From an uncultured Collinsella sp. (lineage in GTDB: Bacteria > Actinomycetota > Coriobacteriia > Coriobacteriales > Coriobacteriaceae), in contig CABUWV010000001.1 in NCBI GenBank assembly GCA_902495355.1, forward strand, positions 1 to 64,000: DNA of 64,000 bases, in the 5' to 3' direction. Positions 1 to 8,394 of this stretch are shown piece by piece. Every line of letters starts with the position of its first letter. Position 1 is the first letter of the stretch. The notes under the pieces were generated by a model. It was not told the DNA's origin, did not search any database, and saw only the letters and a program-made list of their open reading frames with translations. A program made the translations under genes and the position numbers.

Positions 1-87
1 CTCGTGTACTATCGTGAGGAGCGGATCAAGAAGTCCCTCGGGTGGCTGAGCCCGATGGAGTACCGCAGGAAGCTTGGATACGCCTAG
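1..87 (+). CDS. IS3-family transposase (OrfB), C-terminal fragment
   Basis: The window opens inside a reading frame that ends at TAG 85-87. Its 28 residues contain the pattern YYREERIKKSLGWLSPMEYR, the usual extreme C-terminus of IS3-family DDE transposases (YY..RI..SLG.LSP..YR). Only the tail is visible, so activity cannot be judged. The inverted-repeat end of the element appears to lie just downstream at 92-117, which fits a normal IS3 layout with orfB ending close to the right end. The family call rests on the motif alone. Confidence 0.8.
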   Translation, partial: LVYYREERIKKSLGWLSPMEYRRKLGYA

Positions 88-91
88 GCGC

Positions 92-117
92 GGTCCAAGA
101 AATCGTCCGCACCCCCA
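92..117. mobile_element. Probable right inverted repeat of the IS3-family element
   Basis: Directly after the transposase stop lies a 26-nt stretch beginning GGTCCAAGAAATCG and ending CCCCCA. IS3-family elements end in 5'-TG...CA-3', and this stretch reads as such an end. The left end is outside the window, so the repeat cannot be verified. An isolated arm of a local palindromic repeat starts about 22 nt further on. Confidence 0.5.
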
Positions 118-139
118 AATTACCCGGGTGAGGGGCAAA

Positions 140-161
140 CAGGAACTATCTCACCGCAACT
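140..161. repeat. Single arm of the GTTGCGGTGA palindromic repeat
   Basis: The sequence AGGAACTATCTCACCGCAAC matches the right arm of a hairpin repeat found complete at 54249-54316 and 31776-31844. Its left partner is absent. The IS3 end lies just upstream, so insertion of the IS may have removed it (inference). It may also contribute to termination for the converging genes. Confidence 0.6.
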
Positions 162-180
162 GCGCTAGATGTTCTGGCGC

Positions 181-939
181 CTACGATAGTTCGTCGGCTA
201 TTTGGTGCTCGTAGAAGGCCTCGATTACGGCGTTAAAGTCGCGGGCGAAGTCTTCCATGGTTCCGCGCCAGGTGGCTCGGCTGGGCTTGCCTTGGCCCAC
301 AAAGGCGGTTTGGATGCCGCAATCGGGGGACGGGAAGTCGCGTTTGGGATCGTTGCCCACCATAAGGACCTCGTGTGGCTCGAGTCCCATCACCTGAAGC
401 TGCTCTAGATAGTAGGTGGCATCGGGCTTGCAGCGGGTGGTGTTTCCCATGTGCGTGACGAGCTCAAAGGGGGCGTCGGCCAGGTCGCCCCAGCCCATGC
501 GGCACTCGATGGCCCCCTGGGGAAAGCTGGGGTTGGTAAAGAGCGCGCAACGCAGCCCTGCATCCTGTACGGCCTGGAGCGCGGCGTGTGCGCCCGGCAT
601 GGCGTGGGCGTTAATGACATCGTCGTTCTTGTACGGAAGAACTTCGCGGTCATAGTAGGTAAACGCCTCGTAGATGAGGGGATCGGAGAGGCGGATCCCG
701 CATCGGCGCTCGACCTCTTCTTGGTAAAACTCAAGATTGGTGCGGTTGTCCGTGCCGCTGCGGCGATTGGCGTTGAGGTCGACCAGGATGGTGCCGAGGC
801 GTGCCATCGTGCCACCGCGGCTGCGGCGCCCGATATCCGCGAGCATCGAAGAGACATCCTTAAAATAGCGAAGGATGAACGCGTTGAGGTTGATGCTGAG
901 AAGCGTCTCGTCCATATCGAAAACGACTGCTTTGAGCAC
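181..939 (-). CDS. HAD-superfamily hydrolase
   Basis: A 252-residue HAD phosphatase-like protein. Motif I is FDMDETLL near the N-terminus (nucleophile and acid Asp), motif II is the LFTNPSF segment, the conserved Lys lies in RCKPDATYY, and motif IV is MVGNDPKRDFPS. The cap inserted after motif I is helical, as in pyrimidine-nucleotidase or haloacid-dehalogenase-type members. The start is placed at GTG 939 because AGAAAGG lies a normal distance upstream and the nucleophile motif would then sit at the N-terminus; an upstream in-frame ATG would add an unlikely leader. The substrate cannot be predicted. It is transcribed away from rpsA. Confidence 0.75.
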   Translation of the reverse strand: MLKAVVFDMDETLLSINLNAFILRYFKDVSSMLADIGRRSRGGTMARLGTILVDLNANRRSGTDNRTNLEFYQEEVERRCGIRLSDPLIYEAFTYYDREVLPYKNDDVINAHAMPGAHAALQAVQDAGLRCALFTNPSFPQGAIECRMGWGDLADAPFELVTHMGNTTRCKPDATYYLEQLQVMGLEPHEVLMVGNDPKRDFPSPDCGIQTAFVGQGKPSRATWRGTMEDFARDFNAVIEAFYEHQIADELS

Positions 940-1254
940 GCGGGCACCTTTCTCGAAAAATCGATCTAGAATCGTTGGCTCCGGATACTTTACCCCAAAG
1001 CCGAATGCCTGGCTGGTTATCGTCAAGTTGCGGAGACGTGTGTTCATAAGATTACGAAAAAGTCTCCACACGAGTAAAAAATCGCAGTTCACGCTTGAAA
1101 TCGAACTCATTTCCCCGTAACCTATACGAACGTGATTGCATAAGCGTCACATTAGTATCTGTCGGCTCCCGAGTGTTCCTAAACGTTGTGTGCTTGTCGC
1201 ACCCTTCTGTAGGTCCTAGCAATCGGGGCCCCGTAGTTCGAAAGGGGTCCACCT
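940..1254. other. Intergenic region between the divergent HAD gene and rpsA
   Basis: About 315 nt with no convincing gene. It must hold the rpsA promoter and 5' leader and the promoter of the divergent HAD gene. No clear -35/-10 pair with correct spacing is seen. A GAAAGGGG ribosome-binding site stands just before the rpsA TTG start. Confidence 0.5.
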
Positions 1255-2421
1255 TTGAGTGAGATTCAGAACTCGTCCATTTTCTCTCTTGACGATGTCA
1301 ACGAGGAGGAGATGAACAACCTCATCGACGGTACGATTACCGACTTTGATGAGGGCGATCTCGTTAACGGCACTGTCGTTAAGATCGAGCATGACGAGGT
1401 GCTCGTTGACATCGGATTCAAGTCCGAGGGCGTTATCCCGGTCCGCGAGCTGTCCATCCGCAAGGACGCTAACCCTGCAGACATCGTTGCACTCGGTGAT
1501 CCCATCGAGGCTCTGGTTCTCCAGAAGGAGGACAAGGACGGTCGTCTGGTCCTGTCCAAGAAGCGTGCCGAGTACGAGCGTGCTTGGAACCGCATCGAGG
1601 AGAAGTTCAACTCCGGCGAGAACGTCGAGGGCGAGGTTATCGAGGTTGTCAAGGGCGGCCTGATCCTCGACATCGGCCTGCGTGGCTTCCTGCCCGCTTC
1701 CCTCGTCGACCTCCGTCGTGTCAAGGACCTCACCTCCTACATGGGCACCCGCATTGAGGCCCGCGTCATCGAGATGGACCGCAACCGCAACAACGTCGTC
1801 CTCTCCCGTCGCGTCGTGCTCGAGGAGTCCCGTAAGGCCGAGCGCTCCGAGATCCTGTCCAAGCTCAAGTCTGGTATGCGTCTCCAGGGCACCGTTTCCT
1901 CCATCGTCGACTTCGGCGCCTTCGTCGACCTCGGCGGTATCGACGGCCTCATCCACATCTCCGAGCTCTCCTGGAACCACGTCAACCATCCTTCCGAGGT
2001 TGTCAAGGTCGGCCAGGAGGTCGAGGTCGAGGTTCTCGACGTCGACCTCAACCGCGAGCGCATCTCCCTGGGTCTCAAGCAGACCACCGAGGATCCGTGG
2101 CGCGCACTTGTCAAGAAGTACCCCGTCGGCGCTATCGTCGAGGGCACTGTGACCAAGCTTGTCCCGTTTGGCGCTTTCGTCGACCTGGGCGAGGGCATCG
2201 AGGGCCTGGTGCACATCTCCGAGATGGCCAACAAGCACGTCGACCAGCCTTCTCAGGTCACCCACGTGGGCGACAAGGTTCAGGTCAAGGTCATGGAGAT
2301 CGACCTCGACCGTCGTCGTATCTCTCTGTCCATGAAGTCCGCTGCTGAGACTCTGGGCGTCGAGATCGAGGTTACCCCGCTTCCTTCCGAGAAGAAGGAC
2401 GAGGAGACCGACGCCGAGTAA
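1255..2421 (+). CDS. rpsA: 30S ribosomal protein S1
   Basis: A 388-residue protein with an acidic N-terminus followed by four S1 RNA-binding (OB-fold) repeats at about residues 30-105, 120-190, 205-275 and 290-360. The third and fourth carry the typical VDFGAFVDLGGIDGLIHISE and VPFGAFVDLGEGIEGLVHIS cores. Four repeats is the usual actinobacterial length, shorter than the six-repeat proteobacterial protein. It binds mRNA on the small ribosomal subunit and helps translation start. The start is TTG 1255 with GAAAGGGG upstream; no ATG gives a better fit. Codon use is strongly biased, as in highly expressed genes. A strong terminator follows at once, so it is probably monocistronic. Confidence 0.95.
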   Translation: MSEIQNSSIFSLDDVNEEEMNNLIDGTITDFDEGDLVNGTVVKIEHDEVLVDIGFKSEGVIPVRELSIRKDANPADIVALGDPIEALVLQKEDKDGRLVLSKKRAEYERAWNRIEEKFNSGENVEGEVIEVVKGGLILDIGLRGFLPASLVDLRRVKDLTSYMGTRIEARVIEMDRNRNNVVLSRRVVLEESRKAERSEILSKLKSGMRLQGTVSSIVDFGAFVDLGGIDGLIHISELSWNHVNHPSEVVKVGQEVEVEVLDVDLNRERISLGLKQTTEDPWRALVKKYPVGAIVEGTVTKLVPFGAFVDLGEGIEGLVHISEMANKHVDQPSQVTHVGDKVQVKVMEIDLDRRRISLSMKSAAETLGVEIEVTPLPSEKKDEETDAE

Positions 2422-2447
2422 ATCGGTTTGACGATTACTTGTTTTAA

Positions 2448-2479
2448 GGGATCCGTCCGCAATGGACGGGTCCCTTTTT
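2448..2479 (+). terminator. Rho-independent terminator of rpsA
   Basis: GGGATCCGTCC and GGACGGGTCCC form a hairpin with a small CGCAAT loop, followed by TTTTT. It sits about 25 nt after the rpsA stop codon. Confidence 0.85.
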
Positions 2480-2732
2480 GCTTTCGCAACTGATGCACGC
2501 GATGCTACCCGGGCTGTCCACAGGCTATTGGGTTGTCGGTGAATGAAAAAATGCCGACATCCCGCCTCGGGGAGGAGGCGGGAACGCACCGAGTAGACGG
2601 AGGGGTGCGGAGCGCGGTCGCGTCTCGACTGACGACATTGCCCATCGACAACCCTATTGTACTGCATGGCGTGGTTCTTGGTTTATCGTGTCGAACGCTT
2701 GTGTTGTGCCATTGCCTGCGGCAACGGTGTGC

Positions 2733-2738
2733 TACACT
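2733..2738 (+). promoter_or_regulatory. Probable -10 box of the rnpB promoter
   Basis: TACACT lies 8 nt before the predicted 5' end of the RNase P RNA. A TTGCCT at 2712 could act as -35, but the spacing of 15 nt is short, so only the -10 is proposed. Confidence 0.45.
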
Positions 2739-2746
2739 CTTGCACA

Positions 2747-3108
2747 GCTGAGTGGGCCAGACGGTCGCGCGATGTGCTGTTTGTAGTACGCGTGAGGAAA
2801 GTCCGGGCTCCAGAGGGCGGGATGCCGGCTAACGGCCGGGCGGAGTGATCCGACGGAAAGCGCCGCAGAAAAGAAGACTCCCACCTGCGCCGCAAGGCGT
2901 AAAGGGAAAAGCTGAAACGGTGGTGTAAGAGACCACCAGCGTCGTGGCAACACGGCGGCTTGGCAAGCCCCATCCGGAGCAAGCGCGAATAGGAACGCTA
3001 TGGGCCGGCCCGGTCCGCGTTCGGGTAGCGTGCGTGGAGCTGCACGGTAACGTGCAGACAAGATAAATGACCGTTCACGACAGAACCCGGCTTATAGGCC
3101 CACTCAGC
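2747..3108 (+). ncRNA. rnpB: RNase P RNA (class A)
   Basis: About 362 nt containing the universal core: GAGGAAAGTCCGGGCTCC near the 5' end and CAGAACCCGGCTTATAGGCC near the 3' end, which pair to form P4 and neighbouring helices. The ends GCTGAGTGGGCC and GGCCCACTCAGC are complementary and make helix P1, which fixes the ends. The conserved segment around AAACGGTGG and the cruciform P10-P12 region are also visible. It is the ribozyme that trims 5' leaders from precursor tRNAs. Antisense open frames through it are shadows. Confidence 0.96.
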
Positions 3109-3125
3109 AACTATGTTGACGCTGC

Positions 3126-3236
3126 GACGGCGTCAGCTGGCCGATTTGTCGCTCATTCGTCGGTCGCCGCCATAAGGCGTGCTCCCTCCTCTTTCGGGCC
3201 AAATCGACTCAGCTGACGCCGTCTCGCTGTTTTTGC
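3126..3236 (+). terminator. Long hairpin, probable rnpB terminator
   Basis: A perfect 14-bp inverted repeat (GACGGCGTCAGCTG at 3126-3139 with CAGCTGACGCCGTC at 3211-3224) is continued inwards by CGATTTG/CAAATCG. CTCGCTGTTTTT follows the stem. The loop is about 65 nt, unusually long for an intrinsic terminator. Confidence 0.55.
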
Positions 3237-3371
3237 CTGGTCATCGGCAGCCTCATTTTTGTTGCAGTCTCGTCTTTCAAGGCACCTTGCTCGCGCTGAC
3301 GGGTTCTCGCTTTCGTATACGGAATCATCGGCGTCACCATCCTTGGTGTCTCGCTGTTTTTGCCTGGTCAT
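3221..3371. repeat. 24-nt direct repeat in the gap between rnpB and yigZ
   Basis: The same 24-nt sequence (core CTCGCTGTTTTTGCCTGGTC) occurs at 3221-3244 and 3348-3371, 127 nt apart. The 356-nt gap 3109-3464 otherwise holds no gene I can support. One frame over 3310-3374 reads like a hydrophobic protein tail (GIIGVTILGVSLFLPGH, stop), which may be debris of a membrane protein. Confidence 0.6.
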
Positions 3372-3464
3372 TGACGTTGCCGTTCTATTTACCGGGGTTA
3401 TCGGTACGGCCTTTGCCGTATTATTGAGGCTGTTTGTTGCGCTTTATTTTGTTGAGGGGCTTTG

Positions 3465-4100
3465 TTGGACAGCTATTTTACTCTGCAATCGAATATTGAG
3501 GCTTCGGGCGAGTTTGTGGACCGCAAGAGCCGGTTTATTGCCCAGCTGGTCCATATTGAGTCCGAGGATGAGGCGAATGCCTTTATCGAGATGGTTCGCA
3601 AGCGTCATTACGACGCTCGACACAATGTTCCCGCGTGGATTTTGGTCGATGGACGCGAACGCCAGAGCGATGACGGTGAGCCGAGCCGCACGAGCGGTAT
3701 GCCGACGCTCGAGGTGCTGCGCGGCGCGGGGCTCAAAAATGTTTGCTGCGTGGTGACGCGCTATTTTGGCGGCACGCTGTTGGGGCCTGGTGGCTTGGTA
3801 CGCGCCTATACCGCGGCGACGCAGGCGGCAGTGGCCGCGGCTCAGGAGGCCGGGCAGATCGTCGAGATGACGAGTGTCGTGCCTGTTGACGTGCATGTGG
3901 CCTATCCGCAGTATGAGCGAGTGCTTCATTTGGCGCAGGATTCGGGTGCCAAGGTTTCGGATACCGATTACGCGGACGCCGTGACACTTCATTTGGTGTT
4001 TAAGGCGGGGGAGCAGGAGCCGTTTTGCGCTAAGATGCGCGAGCTTATGGCGGGGCGTGAGGAGATTGAGGTCGGCGCTCCCGAATTTGCCGAGTTCTAA
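3465..4100 (+). CDS. yigZ: YigZ/IMPACT-family protein
   Basis: A 211-residue protein matching the UPF0029/IMPACT family. The N-terminal domain carries the signatures KSRFIAQL, RHNVPAWI, DDGEPSRTSGMPTLEVL and VTRYFGGTLLGPGGLVRAY, followed by a C-terminal ferredoxin-like domain. Family members are linked to translation and stress control; the exact bacterial role is not settled. The start is one of two adjacent TTG codons; TTG 3465 is 5 nt from GAGGGG, the better spacing. It converges with the gene at 4169, and one hairpin seems to terminate both. Confidence 0.85.
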   Translation: MDSYFTLQSNIEASGEFVDRKSRFIAQLVHIESEDEANAFIEMVRKRHYDARHNVPAWILVDGRERQSDDGEPSRTSGMPTLEVLRGAGLKNVCCVVTRYFGGTLLGPGGLVRAYTAATQAAVAAAQEAGQIVEMTSVVPVDVHVAYPQYERVLHLAQDSGAKVSDTDYADAVTLHLVFKAGEQEPFCAKMRELMAGREEIEVGAPEFAEF

Positions 4101-4103
4101 CGG

Positions 4104-4154
4104 CGACGGCCGGCGTGCTTTTGGATGGATCCTAAGCGCGCCGGCCGTCGTTTT
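4104..4154. terminator. Bidirectional terminator between convergent genes
   Basis: CGACGGCCGGCG (4104-4115) pairs perfectly with CGCCGGCCGTCG (4139-4150) and is followed by TTTTA; the opposite strand has a shorter T-rich flank. It lies between yigZ (+) and the gene at 4169 (-). Confidence 0.7.
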
Positions 4155-4168
4155 ACTGTTGCTGTCGA

Positions 4169-4615
4169 TTACTCGGCGAGCTGCTTTAGCACATCACAGG
4201 CGATTTCGACGGCATCGTCGATGCAGCCGGGGCAGCTGCGGAGCGGACCCTTATCCGATCCGATGCCCTTGAGCGTGCCGCAGACGGTCGTCGTGTTCTT
4301 CTCGCCAAAACGCTTGGCGATCTCGCGCGACAGCTTGTAGGTCTGGCCTTTGGTCTTGGGGTTTTCCATGCCGTCGCTCATTACAAAGCCCATGATGGCC
4401 ACGGCGCCCGAGATGGCGCCGCAGGTTTCGGTCATGCCGCCCATGCCGGCGCCAAAGCCCTCGGTAAGGGTAAAGGCGACCTGGGGGTCGAGCCCGACGG
4501 CGGGCGCGAGCGTGCAGGCGACGGCTTGGGCGCAGTTAAAGCCACGGGCGTGATATTCGGCAGCTTGAGCCTGACAGACGGTGATGTCGAGCTGGGCCGT
4601 ATCGATTTGCTTCAT
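4169..4615 (-). CDS. C_GCAxxG_C_C family redox protein
   Basis: A 148-residue protein with the spaced Cys/Gly pattern that names the family: GFNCAQAV, then FGAGMGGMTETCGAISGAV, and a late CPGCIDDAVE. These are thought to be small redox-active or metal-binding proteins of anaerobes; no reaction is established. The start is ATG 4615, with AAGGAGG 5 nt upstream; the longer open frame would add 36 unlikely residues. It stands alone, convergent with yigZ and divergent from the sulfhydrylase gene at 4846. Confidence 0.8.
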   Translation of the reverse strand: MKQIDTAQLDITVCQAQAAEYHARGFNCAQAVACTLAPAVGLDPQVAFTLTEGFGAGMGGMTETCGAISGAVAIMGFVMSDGMENPKTKGQTYKLSREIAKRFGEKNTTTVCGTLKGIGSDKGPLRSCPGCIDDAVEIACDVLKQLAE

Positions 4616-4845
4616 CGTTGCCTCCTTGGTCACGGTGTACCCGCCTATGGTACCCGTGACGGGGCATGTAATCATCGAGAGCTTCATGTATGCCTCGTTT
4701 TTATCTATCGAGCAAATGCCCAAAGCTTGAGATAAATACCCCTGATCAATTTGTCCCTTAACCTACCTTGGGGATGGGTTGAGAGGGGTGCGGGGTAGCG
4801 GTATCGTGAACCGAATAAAACGTAACCCAGGCAAGGGAGCTAGAT

Positions 4846-6129
4846 ATGAGCGAGCAGACCATCGGTACTACATGTGTTCAGGGCGGCTATCACCCGGGAG
4901 ATGCCGAGCCGCGCCAGGTGCCCATCTACCAGTCCACCACGTGGAAGTACGACACGTCGGAGCATATGGGCAAGCTGTTTGACCTGGAGGAGTCTGGCTA
5001 CTTCTACAGCCGTCTGCAGAACCCCACGTGCGATTTGGTTGCCGCCAAGATCTGTGAGATGGAGGGCGGCACCGCTGCGATGCTCACGAGCTCGGGCATG
5101 GCTGCGAACTTCCTCGCTATCTTTAACGTGGCCGGTGCTGGCGATCACGTGGTCGCAAGCTCTGCCATTTACGGCGGTACCTACAACCTACTTGCTCATA
5201 CCATGGAGCGCATGGGCTTGACCTGCACGTTCGTTGCCCCCGACTGCACCGATGAGGAGCTCGAGGCAGCCTTTGAGCCCAATACCAAGCTCGTCTTTGG
5301 CGAGACGATTGCCAACCCCGCCCTTGCCGTGCTCGATATTGAGCGCTTTGCCAAGGCCGCACATGACCACGGCGTGCCGCTGATGGTTGACAACACCTTC
5401 CCGACGCCTGTGATGTGCCGTCCCTTTGAGTGGGGCGCCGACATCGTTACGCACTCCACCACCAAGTACATGGATGGACATGCTGCCTACCTGGGCGGCG
5501 TGATCGTCGACCACGGCCAGTTTGACTGGATGGCCCATGCGGACAAGTTCCCGGGTCTTACCACGCCCGATGAGAGCTACCACGGCGTGACCTATGCCGA
5601 GAAGTTTGGTCGCGAGGGTGCCTTCATTACCAAGGCAACCGCTCAGCTCATGCGCGATCTTGGTCCTATGCAGAATCCGCAGGCGGCCTTCTTCCTGAAC
5701 AGCTCGCTCGAGAGCCTGCATGTGCGCATGCCGCGTCATTGCGAGAACGGCCTGGCCGTTGCCAAGTTCCTGCAGAGCCATCCCAAGGTGCGCTTCGTGA
5801 GCTATCCGGGCCTGGAGGGCGATAAGTACTATGACATCGCTCAGAAGTACATGCCCAACGGTACCTGCGGCGTTGTGAGCTTTGGCTTTAACGGTGGTCG
5901 CGCGGCGGCCGAGACCTTTATGAAGAGCCTCAAGCTCGCCCAGATCGCCACGCACGTTGCCGACGCCCGCACTTGCTGCCTGCATCCCGCTAACGCTACG
6001 CATCGCCAGATGAACGACGAGGAGCTCATCGCCTGCGGTATCTCCGCCGACATGGTGCGCCTGTCGTGCGGCCTCGAGGACACGGCCGATCTGATTGCCG
6101 ACCTTGAGCAGGCGCTCGAGCAGTGCTAG
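4846..6129 (+). CDS. O-acetylhomoserine sulfhydrylase-type PLP enzyme (Cys/Met metabolism)
   Basis: A 427-residue member of the Cys/Met-metabolism PLP family (fold type I). Visible features are IYQSTTWKYD and YSRLQNPT near the N-terminus, LTSSGMAAN at the cofactor phosphate site, VDNTFPTPV, and the PLP lysine in THSTTKYMDGHA at about residue 206. The length and the ALxFxL-like middle resemble O-acetylhomoserine aminocarboxypropyltransferase, which makes homocysteine from O-acetylhomoserine and sulfide. Methionine gamma-lyase is a possible alternative from sequence alone. ATG 4846 follows AAGGGAG. A strong terminator follows, so it is probably monocistronic. Confidence 0.8.
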   Translation: MSEQTIGTTCVQGGYHPGDAEPRQVPIYQSTTWKYDTSEHMGKLFDLEESGYFYSRLQNPTCDLVAAKICEMEGGTAAMLTSSGMAANFLAIFNVAGAGDHVVASSAIYGGTYNLLAHTMERMGLTCTFVAPDCTDEELEAAFEPNTKLVFGETIANPALAVLDIERFAKAAHDHGVPLMVDNTFPTPVMCRPFEWGADIVTHSTTKYMDGHAAYLGGVIVDHGQFDWMAHADKFPGLTTPDESYHGVTYAEKFGREGAFITKATAQLMRDLGPMQNPQAAFFLNSSLESLHVRMPRHCENGLAVAKFLQSHPKVRFVSYPGLEGDKYYDIAQKYMPNGTCGVVSFGFNGGRAAAETFMKSLKLAQIATHVADARTCCLHPANATHRQMNDEELIACGISADMVRLSCGLEDTADLIADLEQALEQC

Positions 6130-6198
6130 GCTAGCGTTCGCATAAGGCGCCGATGCTGGCAGAAAGCTTCGGCGACCTTTAGTTCCGATTCCGTAGGC

Positions 6199-6244
6199 GG
6201 GACCCCAATCGCGACTGTTTACAGGCGATTGGGGCCCCGTTTTT
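6199..6244 (+). terminator. Rho-independent terminator
   Basis: GGGACCCCAATCGC (6199-6212) pairs with GCGATTGGGGCCCC (6225-6238) and is followed by GTTTTT. It terminates the sulfhydrylase gene. Confidence 0.85.
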
Positions 6245-6270
6245 GCGTTGGGCCACTCGAAAGGATGGAT

Positions 6271-7575
6271 ATGGAGAAAACCGCAGAGCAGCTGCGCCGC
6301 GAGCACATTGCCCTAGAGGGCGACACCCATGGCAAGAACAAGTGGGCGATTCTGTTTACCGTGCTCATCATGACGTTTATGGTGTGTCTGGATTCGACCG
6401 TCGTGACCGTGGCGCTGCCCGTGATGCAAAAGGAGCTGGGCGTGGGCCTCGATCGCATTCAGCTGGTAAGCTCGGTGTATCTGCTTGCGACTTGCGTGGC
6501 TATGTTGCCGTTTGGCCGTCTGGGCGACGTGCGCGGCAAGGTGAATGTGTTCCAGTTGGGCGTCATCGTCTTTTCGGTCGGTTCGCTGCTGTGCGGCCTT
6601 TCGGCCTCGCTCGAGGTTCTTATCCTGGCACGCATTGTTCAGGGCGTCGGTTGCGCGGCGGCCATGGCTAACAACATGGGTATCATCACCGAGTCGTTTC
6701 CGGCGCGCGAACGAGGCCGTGCCATGGGTATTCTTGCGACCTTTGTGGCCCTCGGCATGATGTGTGGCCCCGTGCTCGGCGGCATGCTGGTGGCAAGCTT
6801 TCCTTGGGAGAGCATCTTCCTCATCAACCTGCCCATTGGCGTCATCTCGTTTATCGTGGGGCTCTACACGCTGCCGCATGTTAAGCCGGAGGCCGGCGAG
6901 CGCCCCATGTCCTTGATTGAGGCTGCTCGTCGCTGCTTTGCAAATTCGGCCTTCACCATCAACCTTGCCTGCATGCTCATCGTGTTCGTTGGTATTGGCG
7001 CATCTGAGTTTATCCTGCCGTTCTATTTTCAGGACGCCCATGGCTTTGGTTCCGACATTTCCGGATTGCTCTTTTTGGCGCTGCCGATGGTGAATGCCTT
7101 TATCGGACCGCTTTCGGGTACGGTTTCGGACCGTGTTGGCTGCGAGGGCCCCACGGCGGTCGGCCTGGGCGTGTACGTGTGCGGTCTCTTTGCGGTAAGC
7201 ACGCTCGACGAGCACTCTTCTATCCCTGTGATCGTGTGCTGCGTTGCGTTTATGTCGTGTGGCACGTCGATTTTCCAGAGCCCCAACAACTCGCTGTATA
7301 TGGGCTCAGCTCCGCGCGAAGCGCTCGGCTTTGCGGGCAGCCTGGGCAGCCTGGCGCGCTACGCCGGCATGGCACTCGGCATTACGGCGGCGTCGCATAT
7401 CCTGTATGGGCAGATGAGCGTGGCGATGGGCGAGGCCGTGACCAGTTTTGTTGCAGGCCGTCCGGATGTATTCCTATTCGGCTTTCGCTCGGTGTTCTAC
7501 GTACTCATGGCTGTGGCCGCTGTGGGCTTTGCGCTTGCCATGGTGCGTTTGGTGAAGATGCGCGCCCGCCATTAG
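6271..7575 (+). CDS. MFS transporter, EmrB/QacA-like (DHA2) drug exporter
   Basis: A roughly 434-residue integral membrane protein with at least 12 hydrophobic spans. The first span contains LDSTVVTVALPVM, the motif of the EmrB/QacA drug:H+ antiporters; GRLGDVRGK follows in the first cytoplasmic loop, and GPVLGGMLV matches antiporter motif C. The chain is somewhat short for the 14-span subfamily. The substrate is unknown. ATG 6271 is preferred over ATG 6265 because AAAGG ends directly before 6265 and is correctly spaced for 6271. No regulator lies next to it. Confidence 0.8.
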   Translation: MEKTAEQLRREHIALEGDTHGKNKWAILFTVLIMTFMVCLDSTVVTVALPVMQKELGVGLDRIQLVSSVYLLATCVAMLPFGRLGDVRGKVNVFQLGVIVFSVGSLLCGLSASLEVLILARIVQGVGCAAAMANNMGIITESFPARERGRAMGILATFVALGMMCGPVLGGMLVASFPWESIFLINLPIGVISFIVGLYTLPHVKPEAGERPMSLIEAARRCFANSAFTINLACMLIVFVGIGASEFILPFYFQDAHGFGSDISGLLFLALPMVNAFIGPLSGTVSDRVGCEGPTAVGLGVYVCGLFAVSTLDEHSSIPVIVCCVAFMSCGTSIFQSPNNSLYMGSAPREALGFAGSLGSLARYAGMALGITAASHILYGQMSVAMGEAVTSFVAGRPDVFLFGFRSVFYVLMAVAAVGFALAMVRLVKMRARH

Positions 7576-7607
7576 CGTGTTGGGAGGCTGTCTGCCACGA
7601 TTCGCGC

Positions 7608-7633
7608 CGTCCCAAAAAGACTGGTTTGTGGTG
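7608..7633. repeat. Short dispersed repeat (copy 1)
   Basis: CGTCCCAAAAAGACTGGTTT and a few more bases recur with small changes at 31537-31560. The copy lies in the gap between the MFS gene and xpt. Its origin is unknown. Confidence 0.45.
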
Positions 7634-7732
7634 CGATGCGGCTTGTGGGGCGGGCGGGGGTCGGTCCGTGGTAGACTATCGAACAACGTTTATTAATCGC
7701 GCGGTATCGTTGCCGCGAGAAGGGGTTGCGCC

Positions 7733-8311
7733 ATGCAGGAGCTTGAGGATCGTATTCGCCATGACGGCATCGTAAAGGCCGGTAACGTCCTTAAGGTTGA
7801 TGCCTTCCTCAACCACCAGTGCGACGTTGAGCTGTTCGACCACATGGGCGCCGAATGGGCCCGTCTGTTCGAGGGTGTCGAGATCAACAAGATTCTGACG
7901 ATTGAGGCTTCGGGCATTGGCATGGCTTGTATCGCGGCTCAGCATTTTGGCGGCGTGCCGGTGGTCTTTGCCAAGAAGGCGCAGTCCATCAACCTCGACG
8001 GCGAGCAATATGCCACGACCATCTACTCCTTTACCAAGCAGAAGGAGTACCCGGTCATCGTCGGCAAGCGCTTCCTGTCCGAGGGTGACAAGGTCCTGAT
8101 TATCGACGACTTTTTGGCCAACGGCTGCGCGCTCGAGGGTCTTATCAAGATCTGCGAGGCTGCGGGCGCCGAAGTTGCCGGTATTGGCATCGCCGTTGAG
8201 AAGGGCTTCCAGGGCGGTGGCGATAAGCTCCGCGAGCGCGGCTTCCGTGTTGAGAGCCTGGCCCGTATCGCCGATATGGACTGCGATACCGGCGAGATCA
8301 CCTTCGCCTAA
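7733..8311 (+). CDS. xpt: Xanthine phosphoribosyltransferase
   Basis: A 192-residue type I phosphoribosyltransferase closely resembling Xpt. It has the N-terminal helix [14 protein letters not shown], the LNHQCD segment, the [10 protein letters not shown] loop and the PRPP-binding motif [14 protein letters not shown]. It converts xanthine plus PRPP to XMP in purine salvage. ATG 7733 has GAGAAGGGG upstream. No guanine riboswitch is recognisable in the 157-nt leader; TAGACT near 7672 could be a -10 box. A terminator follows immediately. Confidence 0.92.
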   Translation: MQELEDRIRHDGIVKAGNVLKVDAFLNHQCDVELFDHMGAEWARLFEGVEINKILTIEASGIGMACIAAQHFGGVPVVFAKKAQSINLDGEQYATTIYSFTKQKEYPVIVGKRFLSEGDKVLIIDDFLANGCALEGLIKICEAAGAEVAGIGIAVEKGFQGGGDKLRERGFRVESLARIADMDCDTGEITFA

Positions 8312-8340
8312 GTGCGTAACACAAGCGATTGGTATGCGAT

Positions 8341-8374
8341 GTGACAAAGGGACTTTCCCTTTGTCACATTTTTT
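8341..8374 (+). terminator. Rho-independent terminator of xpt
   Basis: GTGACAAAGGG and CCCTTTGTCAC form a perfect 11-bp stem with a 5-nt loop, followed by ATTTTTT. Confidence 0.9.
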
Positions 8375-8394
8375 GTATGAGGGGAGGTGTTGAT

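Noticed and set aside
2683..3061. Small minus-strand frames in the 2.7-3.1 kb region
   Set aside because: They lie antisense to the RNase P RNA gene and have no protein-like features.
7576..7732. Guanine riboswitch upstream of xpt
   Set aside because: The conserved core and two kissing loops of purine riboswitches are not present.
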